Of a stretch of 64,000 bases of DNA, positions 48,991 to 57,753 are shown one piece after another. Both the position numbers and the translations under genes were made by a program. Source of the DNA: Sphingorhabdus sp. YGSMI21 (GTDB lineage Bacteria > Pseudomonadota > Alphaproteobacteria > Sphingomonadales > Sphingomonadaceae); NCBI RefSeq assembly GCF_002776575.1, contig NZ_CP022548.1, forward strand, positions 1,565,001-1,629,000, written 5' to 3'. The notes below the pieces were generated by a model that saw nothing but the letters and a program-made list of their open reading frames with translations, searched no databases and was not told the DNA's origin. The first letter of the stretch is position 1, and each line of letters opens with the position of its first letter.

Positions 48991-50015
48991 CTAGCAATCC
49001 ATTGGCCGGTTGTCACGCCTTTCCAGATTTGGTCCGGTGACGTTACGGCAAGCGCTTCACCCAGCCGCTTTGACCAGTGAAATTCGTTGCCCAGCGCGTC
49101 GCGCCAGGCCCAAAGGCGACGGGTATAATGGTGCAGATCATATTCCTGCGTATAGCCCATGGCGCCGTGCACCTGGTGAAAGGGTACGGTGACGGCCTCG
49201 ACGCTGTGGCCAATCTGGACCTTGGCGATCACCGCCTCGTGCCAGGCCTGTTCCGGATCGTCGCTGTGCCGGGCAATGGCGCTAGCTGCCTGCTTTGCCG
49301 CCATGGTGGCGGCGGCGCATTCGGATGCGGCGACGGCCAGCTGTTGCTGGATCGCCTGGAATTTCGACAAAGGCCGGCCGAATTGTTCGCGCTGGGTGAC
49401 ATAGTCGATCGACAGGTTCAGCGCGCTCTCCATTGCCGCGGCCATCTGCACGGCGCGCACCGTCAGGATCAGCGCTTCAAACGCCCGGCGTGACAGGTCG
49501 GTTTTGGCCGATTGCTCCGCGACATGGCCGGAGAATACAAATTGCGTCATCCCGTCAGGCGACAGCGCCTCTTCGGGAGAACGCACGGCGACGCGATTGT
49601 CGAACAGCGAGATTTCGTGATGCGCCTCGTCGAACAGCACGATCTTGTCAGCGTGCATACCAAAGGGAATGTCGGCGCTCGGCGTGTGGCCGCTAAGCGC
49701 AAAGCTGGCGCTGCCGTCCGCCGGGGCAAGGCCGGCCCGGTCGAGCATCCAGTTGGCGATCAACGTTTCGGCAAAGGGCACGGGAGAGGCGGCCTGCGCC
49801 GAAGCCCAGATCGCGCCAAAAACTTCATCATGGTCCGCGCCAAAGCCACCATTGGCTTCGCTGACCCAGGCGAGCGGCAGACCATTTTCTGCGAGCGCGT
49901 CCCAAAGCGCCTGCGGATATTCACCGGCCTCGGCCTTATGCGGGACTTCGCGGTCGCAAAGGTCGGTGTATATTTTCGTGGCCGTTTCGGCGACCATGCC
50001 TTCGGTGTTTATCAT
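48987..50015 (-). CDS. Acyl-CoA dehydrogenase, beta-type partner
   Basis: A 342-residue acyl-CoA dehydrogenase-family protein with a short middle domain and a beta-type end, VHGAMGYTQEYDLHHYTRRL. REQFGRPLSKFQAIQQQLA is the conserved helix that follows the domain boundary. With the 50125-51279 product it would form a heteromeric enzyme, like the other pair. The ATG at 50015 has GGAGG 7 bases upstream; the frame is open from 50042. Its stop codon lies inside the operator at 48975. Confidence 0.89.
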   Translation of the reverse strand: MINTEGMVAETATKIYTDLCDREVPHKAEAGEYPQALWDALAENGLPLAWVSEANGGFGADHDEVFGAIWASAQAASPVPFAETLIANWMLDRAGLAPADGSASFALSGHTPSADIPFGMHADKIVLFDEAHHEISLFDNRVAVRSPEEALSPDGMTQFVFSGHVAEQSAKTDLSRRAFEALILTVRAVQMAAAMESALNLSIDYVTQREQFGRPLSKFQAIQQQLAVAASECAAATMAAKQAASAIARHSDDPEQAWHEAVIAKVQIGHSVEAVTVPFHQVHGAMGYTQEYDLHHYTRRLWAWRDALGNEFHWSKRLGEALAVTSPDQIWKGVTTGQWIAS

Positions 50016-50032
50016 ATGACGGCCTCCGCCTG

Positions 50033-50108
50033 TGCTCCGCACTTGATGCGGAGCTTTGCACTAGAAAGAAGGCTCCTGCCTCCGGGGCTCCGCATCAAGT
50101 GCGGAGCA
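50033..50108. repeat. 22-bp inverted repeat between two acyl-CoA dehydrogenase genes
   Basis: TGCTCCGCACTTGATGCGGA... (50033-50054) pairs perfectly with 50087-50108 across about 32 bases. Intergenic palindrome, no U-run. Confidence 0.8.
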
Positions 50109-50124
50109 CAATGCTCTAATATCA

Positions 50125-51279
50125 TCATCTCAGCCCCAATTGCCGCGCGGTGATTCCGCGCATGACCTCTGTCGTGCCGCCGCGCAATGTATTGGGCGGA
50201 GAGCGCAGCACGCCGATATTCATGATTCGGCGCATATCCGGACTCCAGTCTTCGGTCGGCAGATCGTTGAGCATCGCCCGGACTTGCTGGGTCAGGTCAT
50301 TTTCCAGCCGGTTGCCGAGATCCTTGACCAGTGCCGCCTCGGTTTCGGGCGACACGCCCTGACTCAGCAGATTGGCTATTCCCCATGACATGCCCTTCAG
50401 CGTGCGCAGACTGGCGATCAGCTTGCCGAGCCGGGCGTGGCTGTCCGAGCCCATTTTGCCGCTCAGCTGATATAGCGCGGTTTCCAGCGTGATATAGCTG
50501 GAGAGGAAGCGTTCCGGACCGGAGCGTTCCATTGCCAGTTCGCCGGTCACCTGTTTCCAGCCGCCGCCTTCCTCGCCGAGCAGGCAGTCGTCCGGCACGA
50601 TGACATCCTCGAAATAGACTTCGTTGAAATGCGCATCGCCTGACAGGTCGACAATCGGCTTGATCGTGACGCCGGGCAGGCTGAGGTCGATCATGATCTG
50701 CGACAGGCCGATATGACGGTTGCGGCCATCGGCGGGCGAAGTCCGCAGCAATGCTACCATATAATGCGAGATATGCGCGCCGGAGGACCAGATTTTCTGG
50801 CCGTTGATCTTCCAGCCTTCGGCAACCTTCTCGGCTTTGGTTTTGACATTGGCGAGATCGGAACCCGCGCCCGGCTCGCTCAGACCAATGGCGAAATAGC
50901 ATTCCCCGGCGGCGATGCGCGGCAAGATGTCGAGCTTCTGTTCCTCGGTGCCGTGGGCGAGCAGCATCGGGGCGTGCTGGCGGTCGGCGATCCAGTGCGC
51001 ACCGACCGGAGCGCCGGAGCGCAAGGTTTCCTCGGTGACGATATAGCGTTCGAGCGCGCTCTTGTCGTGGCCGCCATATTGGCTGGACCAAGTCAGGCCG
51101 ATCCAGCCGCGCTTACCCATTTTTTTGGAGAATTCGGGATCGGCGGAGGCCATCCAGCATTCCGGTTCGGGACGGAAATTGCCGGCCTCGCGCTCTTCCT
51201 TCAGAAAGGCCTGTAATTCGCCGCGCAATTCTTCGAGCGCCGGATCGGGCTGGACAACGGGGAAGTTAAATCTTTGCAT
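50125..51279 (-). CDS. Acyl-CoA dehydrogenase, alpha-type
   Basis: A 384-residue acyl-CoA dehydrogenase: GWIGLTWSSQYGG, the SEP-type FAD loop IGLSEPGAGSDLAN, KIWSSGAHISHYM, and the alpha-type end RGGTTEVMRGITARQLGL. It precedes a beta-type gene after a 109-bp spacer on the minus strand. An in-frame ORF reaches back to 51360 through a REP-like palindrome (51303-51366), but the family start is the ATG at 51279. AAAGG-type site about 12 bases upstream is weak. Probably active on acyl-CoA with bulky substituents, by analogy to alpha/beta pairs in steroid catabolism. Confidence 0.91.
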   Translation of the reverse strand: MQRFNFPVVQPDPALEELRGELQAFLKEEREAGNFRPEPECWMASADPEFSKKMGKRGWIGLTWSSQYGGHDKSALERYIVTEETLRSGAPVGAHWIADRQHAPMLLAHGTEEQKLDILPRIAAGECYFAIGLSEPGAGSDLANVKTKAEKVAEGWKINGQKIWSSGAHISHYMVALLRTSPADGRNRHIGLSQIMIDLSLPGVTIKPIVDLSGDAHFNEVYFEDVIVPDDCLLGEEGGGWKQVTGELAMERSGPERFLSSYITLETALYQLSGKMGSDSHARLGKLIASLRTLKGMSWGIANLLSQGVSPETEAALVKDLGNRLENDLTQQVRAMLNDLPTEDWSPDMRRIMNIGVLRSPPNTLRGGTTEVMRGITARQLGLR

Positions 51280-51302
51280 GTCTTGGGCCTTTGTTGCTCT
51301 CG

Positions 51303-51366
51303 CCGTTCGCCCTGAGCCTGTCGAAGGGCGCCTGGCAAGGTGCTTCGACAGGCTCAGCACGAACGG
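51303..51366. repeat. REP-like palindrome upstream of an acyl-CoA dehydrogenase gene
   Basis: Copy of the TTCGTCCTGAGCTTGTCGAA family with short loop (arms near 51303-51328 and 51342-51366). It reads in frame with the following gene, which explains the spurious N-terminal extension of that frame. Confidence 0.82.
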
Positions 51367-51387
51367 ATATGATCTGTCCCCCGATGG

Positions 51388-53349
51388 TCACGGCGTCACA
51401 ATATCAAATTGCGGGTCTACCTCGTCAAGCGCGCCGAACATAGATGCCATTAAGGCCGCATTGCCGCTGATCACCATTTCCTTGTTCTGGATCAGCTCCA
51501 GCGGATTGGCCTGACGCATCAGCAATTTCGTGAACAGCGCCCGGCTGATGGTGATCTGCGTATCCGATCCGTCCGCGGTGATGTCATAATCCTCGCCGCG
51601 CGGGAACATCACGCTTTTGCCGAGATCGATACTGACGGCCTCTTTGCGGTCCGGGAACCAGAAGCGGATGATGCCACCATGGCCCTGCATCTTGGCCGGG
51701 TTGAAGCGGGTCGCCATGGCGTCGAACAGGTCGACCGCCGGGATGCCGCTCAGCACTTTCTCATTGGCCGTGCTGATCGAGTCCTTGACAGTATTGCCCT
51801 CGCGCAGCTCCTTCGCGCCGACCAGATAGATATTGCGCCAGGTCCCGGCCTCGGCCTGGAAGCCGAGCTGTTCGTAGGTCGACGCCAGCCAGTTCTTGGC
51901 ACTCTGGTCGGCCGGATCGGCGAACACCAGATGGTTGAAGACGGTCGCCGCCCAGCGATAGTCGCCTGCGGCAAAGGCTTTTTCACCGACCGCCAGCGCC
52001 TTGTCGGCACCGCCCATCGCCGCCACATATTTTTTCGAGGCTTCGACCGGCGGCAGTTCATGATAATGGGCCGGCACCGCGTCCCACCAGCCGAAATAGC
52101 GCTGGTAGACCGCCTTGCTGTTATGATTGAGCGTGCCGTAATAGTCCCGCACACCAAAGTCGGTGGCGGCGAAATCGGGTTCACCGATATTTTCGGCAAT
52201 CTCGTGCATGGTCGCGCCCTGATTGGCCTGGCGCATGGTCTGGTCGTGGACATAGCGATAGATGCCGCGCTGGTTTTTCAGCGCCGCTTGCACATTGTCG
52301 CTGCCCCAGGTCGGCCAGTGGTGCGAGGCCAGCATCAGGTCGGATTTCGCGCCATAGCGGGCGAGCATATCGTCGATCACCTTGCTCCATTTCAGCGTAT
52401 CGCGCACCAGCGCACCGCGCGGAGTCAGGACATTGTGGAAAGTGCGGGTCACCACTTCGGCGGTGTGCAGCGCCTTGAACTGGGGCAGGTAAAAGACCAG
52501 CTCGGCCGGTGCCTCGGTCTCGCCGGCATCCATGAAGTCGAAGCTGATGCCGTCGATCATCAGTGTCTCGCCATTCTTGCTGATCGACCGGGTTGGTGGC
52601 ACCAGCGCGACATCGCCGCTCGACAGTTTCTGGCCGAGGCCGCCACCGACATGCCCGGTCTTGCCCACGGGCAGGGCGGTGCCGAACTGGAATTGCACCC
52701 GCCGGTTCATCGCGGTCCCGGCGATCACGCTTTCGCCGATCGACTCGGCCAGCCAGCCGTGCGGCGCGATGATTTCGATCTTGCCCGACTGGATGTCCTC
52801 GGCCGAAGCGACACCGGAGACGCCGCCAAAATGGTCGCCATGGCTATGGGTGAAGATCACCGCCACGACCGGCCGGTCGCCCAGCGTCTTGTTGGCCAGC
52901 GCCAGGCCGGCCTTGGCCGGAGCGGGCGTGGTCAGCGGATCGATGACGATCCACCCAGTCTTTCCCGCGATCAAGGTCATCTGCGCCAGATCATAGCCGC
53001 GTATCTGGTAGATGCCGGGCACGACCTCGAACAGGCCGTGGATGCTGTTCAGCTTGCCCTGCCGCCAGAGCGAAGGGTTGACCGTGTCGGGTGCCTTGCC
53101 CTGCAGAAAATCGAACTGGCGCGAATCCCAGGCGACAGAGCCGTCCGCGTTGAGAATCTGGTCCTCTTCGATTTTGGCGAGAAAGCCGCGATTGGCATTT
53201 TCAAAATCGGTCTGGTCGGCGATCGGGAGGCTTGCGGCGACCTCGGCATTGGCCGCTTTGGTTGCTTCTGTGGCAACGCCTTGCGGGGGAGCGGCCATTA
53301 TTGGGGCAGCCGACAGCAGGGCTGCGACCAGAATTGCGGATTTTTTCAT
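51388..53349 (-). CDS. Alkyl sulfatase-like metallo-beta-lactamase-fold hydrolase
   Basis: A 653-residue exported protein with a signal peptide (cut near MAAP, about residue 20). The metal motif THSHGDHFGG (residues 167-176) is that of the metallo-beta-lactamase fold; a further ASHHWPTWG and the C-terminal SCP2-like region match SdsA/BDS1-type linear alkyl sulfatases. These split the sulfate ester of SDS-like surfactants or alcohol sulfates with zinc. In the periplasm it could free an alcohol for the neighbouring lipid-degrading genes, though this link is only positional. Confidence 0.9.
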   Translation of the reverse strand: MKKSAILVAALLSAAPIMAAPPQGVATEATKAANAEVAASLPIADQTDFENANRGFLAKIEEDQILNADGSVAWDSRQFDFLQGKAPDTVNPSLWRQGKLNSIHGLFEVVPGIYQIRGYDLAQMTLIAGKTGWIVIDPLTTPAPAKAGLALANKTLGDRPVVAVIFTHSHGDHFGGVSGVASAEDIQSGKIEIIAPHGWLAESIGESVIAGTAMNRRVQFQFGTALPVGKTGHVGGGLGQKLSSGDVALVPPTRSISKNGETLMIDGISFDFMDAGETEAPAELVFYLPQFKALHTAEVVTRTFHNVLTPRGALVRDTLKWSKVIDDMLARYGAKSDLMLASHHWPTWGSDNVQAALKNQRGIYRYVHDQTMRQANQGATMHEIAENIGEPDFAATDFGVRDYYGTLNHNSKAVYQRYFGWWDAVPAHYHELPPVEASKKYVAAMGGADKALAVGEKAFAAGDYRWAATVFNHLVFADPADQSAKNWLASTYEQLGFQAEAGTWRNIYLVGAKELREGNTVKDSISTANEKVLSGIPAVDLFDAMATRFNPAKMQGHGGIIRFWFPDRKEAVSIDLGKSVMFPRGEDYDITADGSDTQITISRALFTKLLMRQANPLELIQNKEMVISGNAALMASMFGALDEVDPQFDIVTP

Positions 53350-53361
53350 AGTCTCTCTCCT

Positions 53362-53455
53362 TCATGTACCCCTGCGCAGGCAGGGGCCCATCTCCCGAAA
53401 TTTCTTCTACGCACTTGTTGGAGATGGACCCCCGCCTTCGCGGGAGAACGCTCCA
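53362..53455. repeat. Short G+C palindromes in the sulfatase-crotonase spacer
   Basis: Two short C-rich hairpins (CCCCTGCGCAGGCAGGGG and CCCCGCCTTCGCGGG) flank an imperfect CCATCTCC/GGAGATGG pair. Dispersed repeat type; a related unit is near 26200. Confidence 0.6.
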
Positions 53456-53459
53456 CCAA

Positions 53460-54257
53460 TCACGCGCCCTTGAACACCGGCTTCCGTTTCTCGAGTATCG
53501 CGTCGATCGCTTCGCGGTGATCGTCGAGTTGCTGCAATACCCCCTGGAACAGGGCGGCCTGATCGAGATTTTCCTTCAGCGTCACGCTCTGCGCGGTGCG
53601 GACCAGTTCCTTGGTCTTGCGGATCGCCAGTGGCGGCAGGCCGACGACCATTTCGGCCAGTTCATAGGCGCGGGCGAGCAGCGTGTCGTTCGGCACCACT
53701 TCCGACACCAGACCATAGTCCAGCGCCTTGGCGGCATCGATAAATTCGCCAGTGAACAGCATCTGGTTGGCCCGCGCCTGACCGATGATCCGCGGCAGCA
53801 GCCAGGCACCGCCGTCACCCGGAATGATGCCGACGCGCAGGAAGCTCTCGGCAAATATGGCGTCTTCGCCGGCGATGCGGATATCGCACATGGTGGTCAG
53901 ATCATTGCCCGCGCCGATCGCGTGGCCGTTGACCGCCGCGATCACCGGAACGGAAATTTGCGAGAAGGCGAGCGGGATGCGCTGGATGCCGGTCTTGTAC
54001 CAATTCTCGATTTCCAGCGGCGTCATATTCTGCTCGGCGGTCATCGCCTTGATCTCGTGGAGATTGCCGCCGGAGGAAAAGCTCTTGCCATTGGCGGCGA
54101 GTACAACGCAGCTCACGCCAGGATCTGCGTCGGCCCGGTTGATCGCGTCGACCAGCGCCTCGCACAGGTCTTTGGACAGTGCGTTGCGCGTTTCCGGCTT
54201 GTTCAATGTGATTGTAACGATGCGGTCATTTTTCTCGTAGAGAGCGACGTCAGACAT
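53460..54257 (-). CDS. Enoyl-CoA hydratase/isomerase family protein (crotonase)
   Basis: A 265-residue crotonase: FSSGGNLHEIKAM and NGHAIGAGNDLTTMCDI (oxyanion-hole blocks), IPGDGGAWLLPRI region. The Gly-rich AIGAGND block keeps the peptide NH contacts, and GIIPGDGGAW has Asp rather than Glu near the second catalytic position, so an isomerase or hydrolase role is possible. The ATG at 54257 has AAGGA 7 bases upstream; TTG at 54260 is too close. The sulfatase gene is downstream on the same strand with a repeat-rich spacer, so co-transcription is uncertain. Confidence 0.9.
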   Translation of the reverse strand: MSDVALYEKNDRIVTITLNKPETRNALSKDLCEALVDAINRADADPGVSCVVLAANGKSFSSGGNLHEIKAMTAEQNMTPLEIENWYKTGIQRIPLAFSQISVPVIAAVNGHAIGAGNDLTTMCDIRIAGEDAIFAESFLRVGIIPGDGGAWLLPRIIGQARANQMLFTGEFIDAAKALDYGLVSEVVPNDTLLARAYELAEMVVGLPPLAIRKTKELVRTAQSVTLKENLDQAALFQGVLQQLDDHREAIDAILEKRKPVFKGA

Positions 54258-54360
54258 CAAGATTTCCTTTTCCCAGCGTTTCTTTTCTTATGCCGCCGTC
54301 ATTGCAGGGGATAATGGATTCTGCAAGACTCGCTCCGGCCAACTCGCTAAATGAACGATA

Positions 54361-54840
54361 ATGATCCGACAGAACAACCTGATGATACGGCAGAATGTTG
54401 CGGGTTTCACCCTGGTGGAGCTGATGGTCGTGCTGCTGATCATCGGGCTGATGGCATCAATCGTGGTCTTTTCCTTTCCCGGCGGCAGCAGCGCTCTGGA
54501 AGAAGATGCCCAGCGCTTTGCCGCGCGCACGGCGGCGCTGCGCGACAATGCGATCCTGCAATCGCGCCCGATGGCGGTGCAGGTCACGCCCTCGGGCTAC
54601 AGCTTTATGGAGCGGCGCAAGGGCAGCTGGTCGGTGATCGAGGACAAGCCCTTTGTCTCGACCGACTGGTCCGGCGGCGTCAGCGCGGCCACCGGCGAGA
54701 GCGGACCGATGATGATCAGTTTCGAAAGCACTGGCCTGCCGAGCGAACAGGCCGAGCTGGTCTTGCAATATGACGACCAGAGCCGCCGCGTGCTGATCGC
54801 GCCGATGGGCGATGTGACGCTGGCCGGAGCGGCGCCATGA
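54361..54840 (+). CDS. gspH: Type II secretion minor pseudopilin GspH
   Basis: A 159-residue type IV pilin-like protein. After a short leader it has the prepilin peptidase site and helix GFTLVELMVVLLIIG (cleavage before Phe, Glu at +5), then a beta-rich globular domain with FESTGLPS typical of GspH/FimT. GspH caps the type II secretion pseudopilus. ATG codons at 54361 and 54382 start two near-identical peptides (MIRQNNL and MIRQNVA), so a 21-bp duplication blurs the start. It overlaps gspI by ATGA; no other gsp genes lie nearby. Confidence 0.88.
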   Translation: MIRQNNLMIRQNVAGFTLVELMVVLLIIGLMASIVVFSFPGGSSALEEDAQRFAARTAALRDNAILQSRPMAVQVTPSGYSFMERRKGSWSVIEDKPFVSTDWSGGVSAATGESGPMMISFESTGLPSEQAELVLQYDDQSRRVLIAPMGDVTLAGAAP

Positions 54841-55241
54841 ACCGGTCCGGCGAGCGCGGCTTTACCCTGATCGAAATGCTGGTCGCGCTGTCGGTGTTCA
54901 GTCTCGCTGCGCTGGCCCTGATCCGGCTGCAGGCTTTCACGACCCACAATGCCGCGGAGCTGGAACTGCGCGTGGTGGCGCAATCGGTGGTCCGCAACCG
55001 GGCGGTCGAAATCCTCACCGACCCGCGTCCGCCTTCGCTGGGCGAGCAGGGCGGCTCGGTCGAAAATGGCGGCTGGCAATGGCAATGGGCACAGGATGCG
55101 AAGCTGACCGAGGATCAGAGCTTCATCCAGATCGATATCAGCGCGCGAGAAGAACAAAGCGGCGCTCCCGCGTCACTGACCATCTTGCGTCCGTCCGGGC
55201 TGGTGCTTGACGAACCGCCAGGCGCAGCACCCGCCGACTAG
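54837..55241 (+). CDS. gspI: Type II secretion minor pseudopilin GspI
   Basis: A 134-residue pseudopilin: the leader ends at GERG and the GFTLIEMLVALSVFSLAALA helix follows (cleavage before Phe), then a small beta domain. Its ATG overlaps the stop of gspH (ATGA), as in many gsp operons, where gspJ and gspK come next. Here the next gene is unrelated (6-phosphogluconolactonase-like), so the pair is isolated. It may work with a T2SS encoded elsewhere, or be a remnant. Confidence 0.86.
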   Translation: MNRSGERGFTLIEMLVALSVFSLAALALIRLQAFTTHNAAELELRVVAQSVVRNRAVEILTDPRPPSLGEQGGSVENGGWQWQWAQDAKLTEDQSFIQIDISAREEQSGAPASLTILRPSGLVLDEPPGAAPAD

Positions 55242-55316
55242 AAAAGCCTCGGGAAAATTCTCATGTTTGACCTTTGTTTCGACCGGAACAGGGGTTAGAA
55301 GCGCAAGAAAATTTGG

Positions 55317-56081
55317 ATGACGGACAGAAACATGAGCAAACTCGAAGATGCATTAGAAGATTTCGACATGGACGATATCCCGGAAGAGGAAGAGTCGATG
55401 CTGGAATGGTGGGATTTTGACGATCGCGACGAAATGGTGGACGCGGTCGCCGGCGACATCCAGTTCATCATCGAGAGCGCTCTCGATGCGCGCGGTGATG
55501 CGCTGCTGGCGCTGCCCGCCAGCGATGAAGCCATGCCGGTGCTCGAGGCCCTGGCGGAAAAGCCGATCAAATGGAAATATGTCACGATCGTCCCGACCGA
55601 TGATCTGCTGGTGCCGCTCGACGATCCGCGCAGCCATGTGAAAAAGCTGGCGCAACTGTTTCTGACGCGCGGTGCCCGCGTCCTGCCGCTGGCGCCCGAG
55701 CATGACGATTATCATATGGCGGGCGCGGCTGCCGACGCCCGGTTGCGCGACACGAAATGGCCGCCTGATCTGGTCCTGCTCGGCATGGGTGCGGACGGCA
55801 GCACCGCCGGCATCATGGAAAGCGCCGATATGGAAGAGGCGCTCGACGGACCGCCGGAGAAAATAGCCGTTGGTCTGCTGCCCGATGACGGCGACACGCC
55901 GCTGGTGACGATTACCAAGGCCGCGATTTGCGAAGCGCGGACCGTGGTGGTCCTGCTCAAGGGCGCCGCCAGCCAGACCATGCTCGAGTCGGAAATCGAA
56001 CAGGGTGCCACCAGCATGGCGCCAATCGGCCGGATATTTGCCGATCTGAGCGTGCCTGTGGATATCTATGTGGAGAATTAA
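55317..56081 (+). CDS. pgl: 6-phosphogluconolactonase-like protein
   Basis: A 254-residue protein of the Pgl/glucosamine-6-phosphate isomerase fold. The block WPPDLVLLGMGADGSTAGIM (about residues 140-160) matches the family's LGMGxDGHTASLFP, but the His is replaced by Ser and the Leu-Phe-Pro end is changed. An acidic N-terminus (residues about 5-40) is unusual. The ATG at 55317 is adopted; an ATG at 55332 is in frame. It lies alone after gspI, away from zwf-edd-glk genes. Lactonase function is likely but less certain than for a canonical Pgl. Confidence 0.75.
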   Translation: MTDRNMSKLEDALEDFDMDDIPEEEESMLEWWDFDDRDEMVDAVAGDIQFIIESALDARGDALLALPASDEAMPVLEALAEKPIKWKYVTIVPTDDLLVPLDDPRSHVKKLAQLFLTRGARVLPLAPEHDDYHMAGAAADARLRDTKWPPDLVLLGMGADGSTAGIMESADMEEALDGPPEKIAVGLLPDDGDTPLVTITKAAICEARTVVVLLKGAASQTMLESEIEQGATSMAPIGRIFADLSVPVDIYVEN

Positions 56082-56129
56082 GGGGTAATTGCCGTTTTCT
56101 ATCGCAGTCCGGTGTGACTAGCGATTGAT

Positions 56130-56145
56130 TTAACTGTGCGATTAA
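56130..56145. promoter_or_regulatory. 16-bp palindromic operator upstream of the acyl-CoA ligase
   Basis: TTAACTGTGCGATTAA lies 63 bp before the ligase ATG at 56209. The left half is diverged; the right half matches the perfect copy at 48975. It argues against the in-frame ATG at 56149. Confidence 0.7.
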
Positions 56146-56208
56146 ACCATGGTGCCGGGAAAGCGAATCGTCGAATCAGGCGATCGGTATCTTGGAGAAC
56201 GCCAGACT

Positions 56209-57744
56209 ATGCATCCTTCCGTCCACGCTCAGGAAAATCCTGACAAGCCAGCCGTGATCATGGCGACATCCGGGCAAGTCATCACATATGGCGAGCTGGA
56301 CAGGCTTTCGAACAAGGTCGCCCAGCTCTATCGCAGCCGTGAGCTGCAGATTGGCGATACGGTCGCCATCTGCATGGAAAACCATCCGCAATTTTTCCCC
56401 GTCACCTGGGGATCACAGCGGTCCGGCCTGTTTCAGGTCGCTATTTCCAGCCGTCTTACGCCCGAAGAGGTCAGCTATATCCTGAAGGATTCCGGCGCCA
56501 AGCTGCTGGTCAGTTCGGAAAAAATGCTGCCGGTTGTCGATCAGCTGCGCGAGCTCAACCCCGATGTCGAGCAGCTGGTCTATGGCGCGGATGACGAACG
56601 CAATATGGAAGCGGCGCTCGAACCGATGCCCGATACGCCGATTGCCGACCAGCGTGCCGGTGTCGACATGCTTTATTCGTCCGGCACCACGGGACAGCCC
56701 AAGGGCGTCAAGCTGCCGCTGCCGGAAGACGAGGATATCGCCGGTCCCAATGCCATTGCCGCGCTGGCCCAGATGATCTTCGGCTTTCACAAGGATTGCG
56801 TCTATCTCTCGCCGGCGCCGCTTTATCATGCCGCGCCGCTGCGCTGGAATATCGCCGTCCAGGCGCTCGGTGGGACCAGCGTCATCATGGAGAAATTTGA
56901 TCCCGAACACGCGCTGCAGCTGATCGAGAAATATAAATGCGATGTCGGCCAGTGGGTGCCGACGCATTTCGTCCGGATGCTGAAACTGCCGGAAGAAGTG
57001 CGCGCCAAATATGACGTGACCTCGATCAAGAGCGCGGTCCATGCGGCGGCACCGGTGCCGGTGCCGATCAAGGAAGCGATGATCGACTGGTGGGGGCCGG
57101 TGCTCAATGAATATTATGCCGGAACCGAAGGCAATGGCTTTGTCTTCTGCAACAGCGAAGGCTGGCTGGGCCACAAGGGATCGGTGGGACAGCCGATCAA
57201 TTGCGTGATCCACATCTGCGATGAAAATGGCGAGGAAGTGCAGGTCGGCGAAGAAGGTCAGATCTATTTCGAGAGCGGTTCCAAGTTCGAATATCATAAT
57301 GATCCGGAGAAAACCAAGGCGGCGACGCATGAAAAGGGCTGGACCTCGCTCGGCGATGTCGGGAAGCTGGACGAGGACGGCTTTCTCTATCTGACCGACC
57401 GCAAGAGCTTCATGATCATTTCCGGCGGGGTGAATATCTATCCGCAGGAAATCGAAAATCTGCTGGTCACCCATGACAAGGTGGCGGACGCCGCCGTTAT
57501 CGGCGCGCCGGACGAGGATATGGGCGAGAAGGTTGTCGCGGTCGTGCAGCCGATGGATATGGCGGAAGCCGGAGAAGAGCTGGCGCAGGAGCTGGAAGCC
57601 TATCTTCGCCAGTCGCTCTCCGGGGTGAAAGTGCCACGGCGGATCGACTTCCGCCCGGAACTGCCGCGCCACGCCACGGGCAAGCTCTACAAGCGGCTGC
57701 TGCGCGACGAATATTGGGACAAGCAAAACGGCCAAACCAGCTAA
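56209..57744 (+). CDS. Acyl-CoA synthetase (fatty acid/aryl-CoA ligase)
   Basis: A 511-residue ANL-superfamily enzyme. AMP-binding motif YSSGTTGQPKGVK (about residues 154-166), YAGTEGNG (A5), the hinge YLTDRKSFMIISGGVNIYP (about 405-423) and the catalytic Lys in GKLYKR near the C-terminus are all intact. It makes acyl-CoA from a carboxylic acid with ATP and CoA; the acid type cannot be read from sequence. The ATG at 56209 has GGAGAA about 10 bases upstream. It is 9 bp before the P450 gene, so the two form an operon. Confidence 0.93.
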   Translation: MHPSVHAQENPDKPAVIMATSGQVITYGELDRLSNKVAQLYRSRELQIGDTVAICMENHPQFFPVTWGSQRSGLFQVAISSRLTPEEVSYILKDSGAKLLVSSEKMLPVVDQLRELNPDVEQLVYGADDERNMEAALEPMPDTPIADQRAGVDMLYSSGTTGQPKGVKLPLPEDEDIAGPNAIAALAQMIFGFHKDCVYLSPAPLYHAAPLRWNIAVQALGGTSVIMEKFDPEHALQLIEKYKCDVGQWVPTHFVRMLKLPEEVRAKYDVTSIKSAVHAAAPVPVPIKEAMIDWWGPVLNEYYAGTEGNGFVFCNSEGWLGHKGSVGQPINCVIHICDENGEEVQVGEEGQIYFESGSKFEYHNDPEKTKAATHEKGWTSLGDVGKLDEDGFLYLTDRKSFMIISGGVNIYPQEIENLLVTHDKVADAAVIGAPDEDMGEKVVAVVQPMDMAEAGEELAQELEAYLRQSLSGVKVPRRIDFRPELPRHATGKLYKRLLRDEYWDKQNGQTS

Positions 57745-57753
57745 AGGACCGAG

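Noticed and set aside
51280..51360. N-terminal extension of the acyl-CoA dehydrogenase frame
   Set aside because: The extra residues are a translated REP palindrome and the family start is at 51279.
56149..56208. Upstream in-frame ATG of the acyl-CoA ligase
   Set aside because: It lies 4 bp after the 16-bp operator and has no ribosome site; the ATG at 56209 has GGAGAA.
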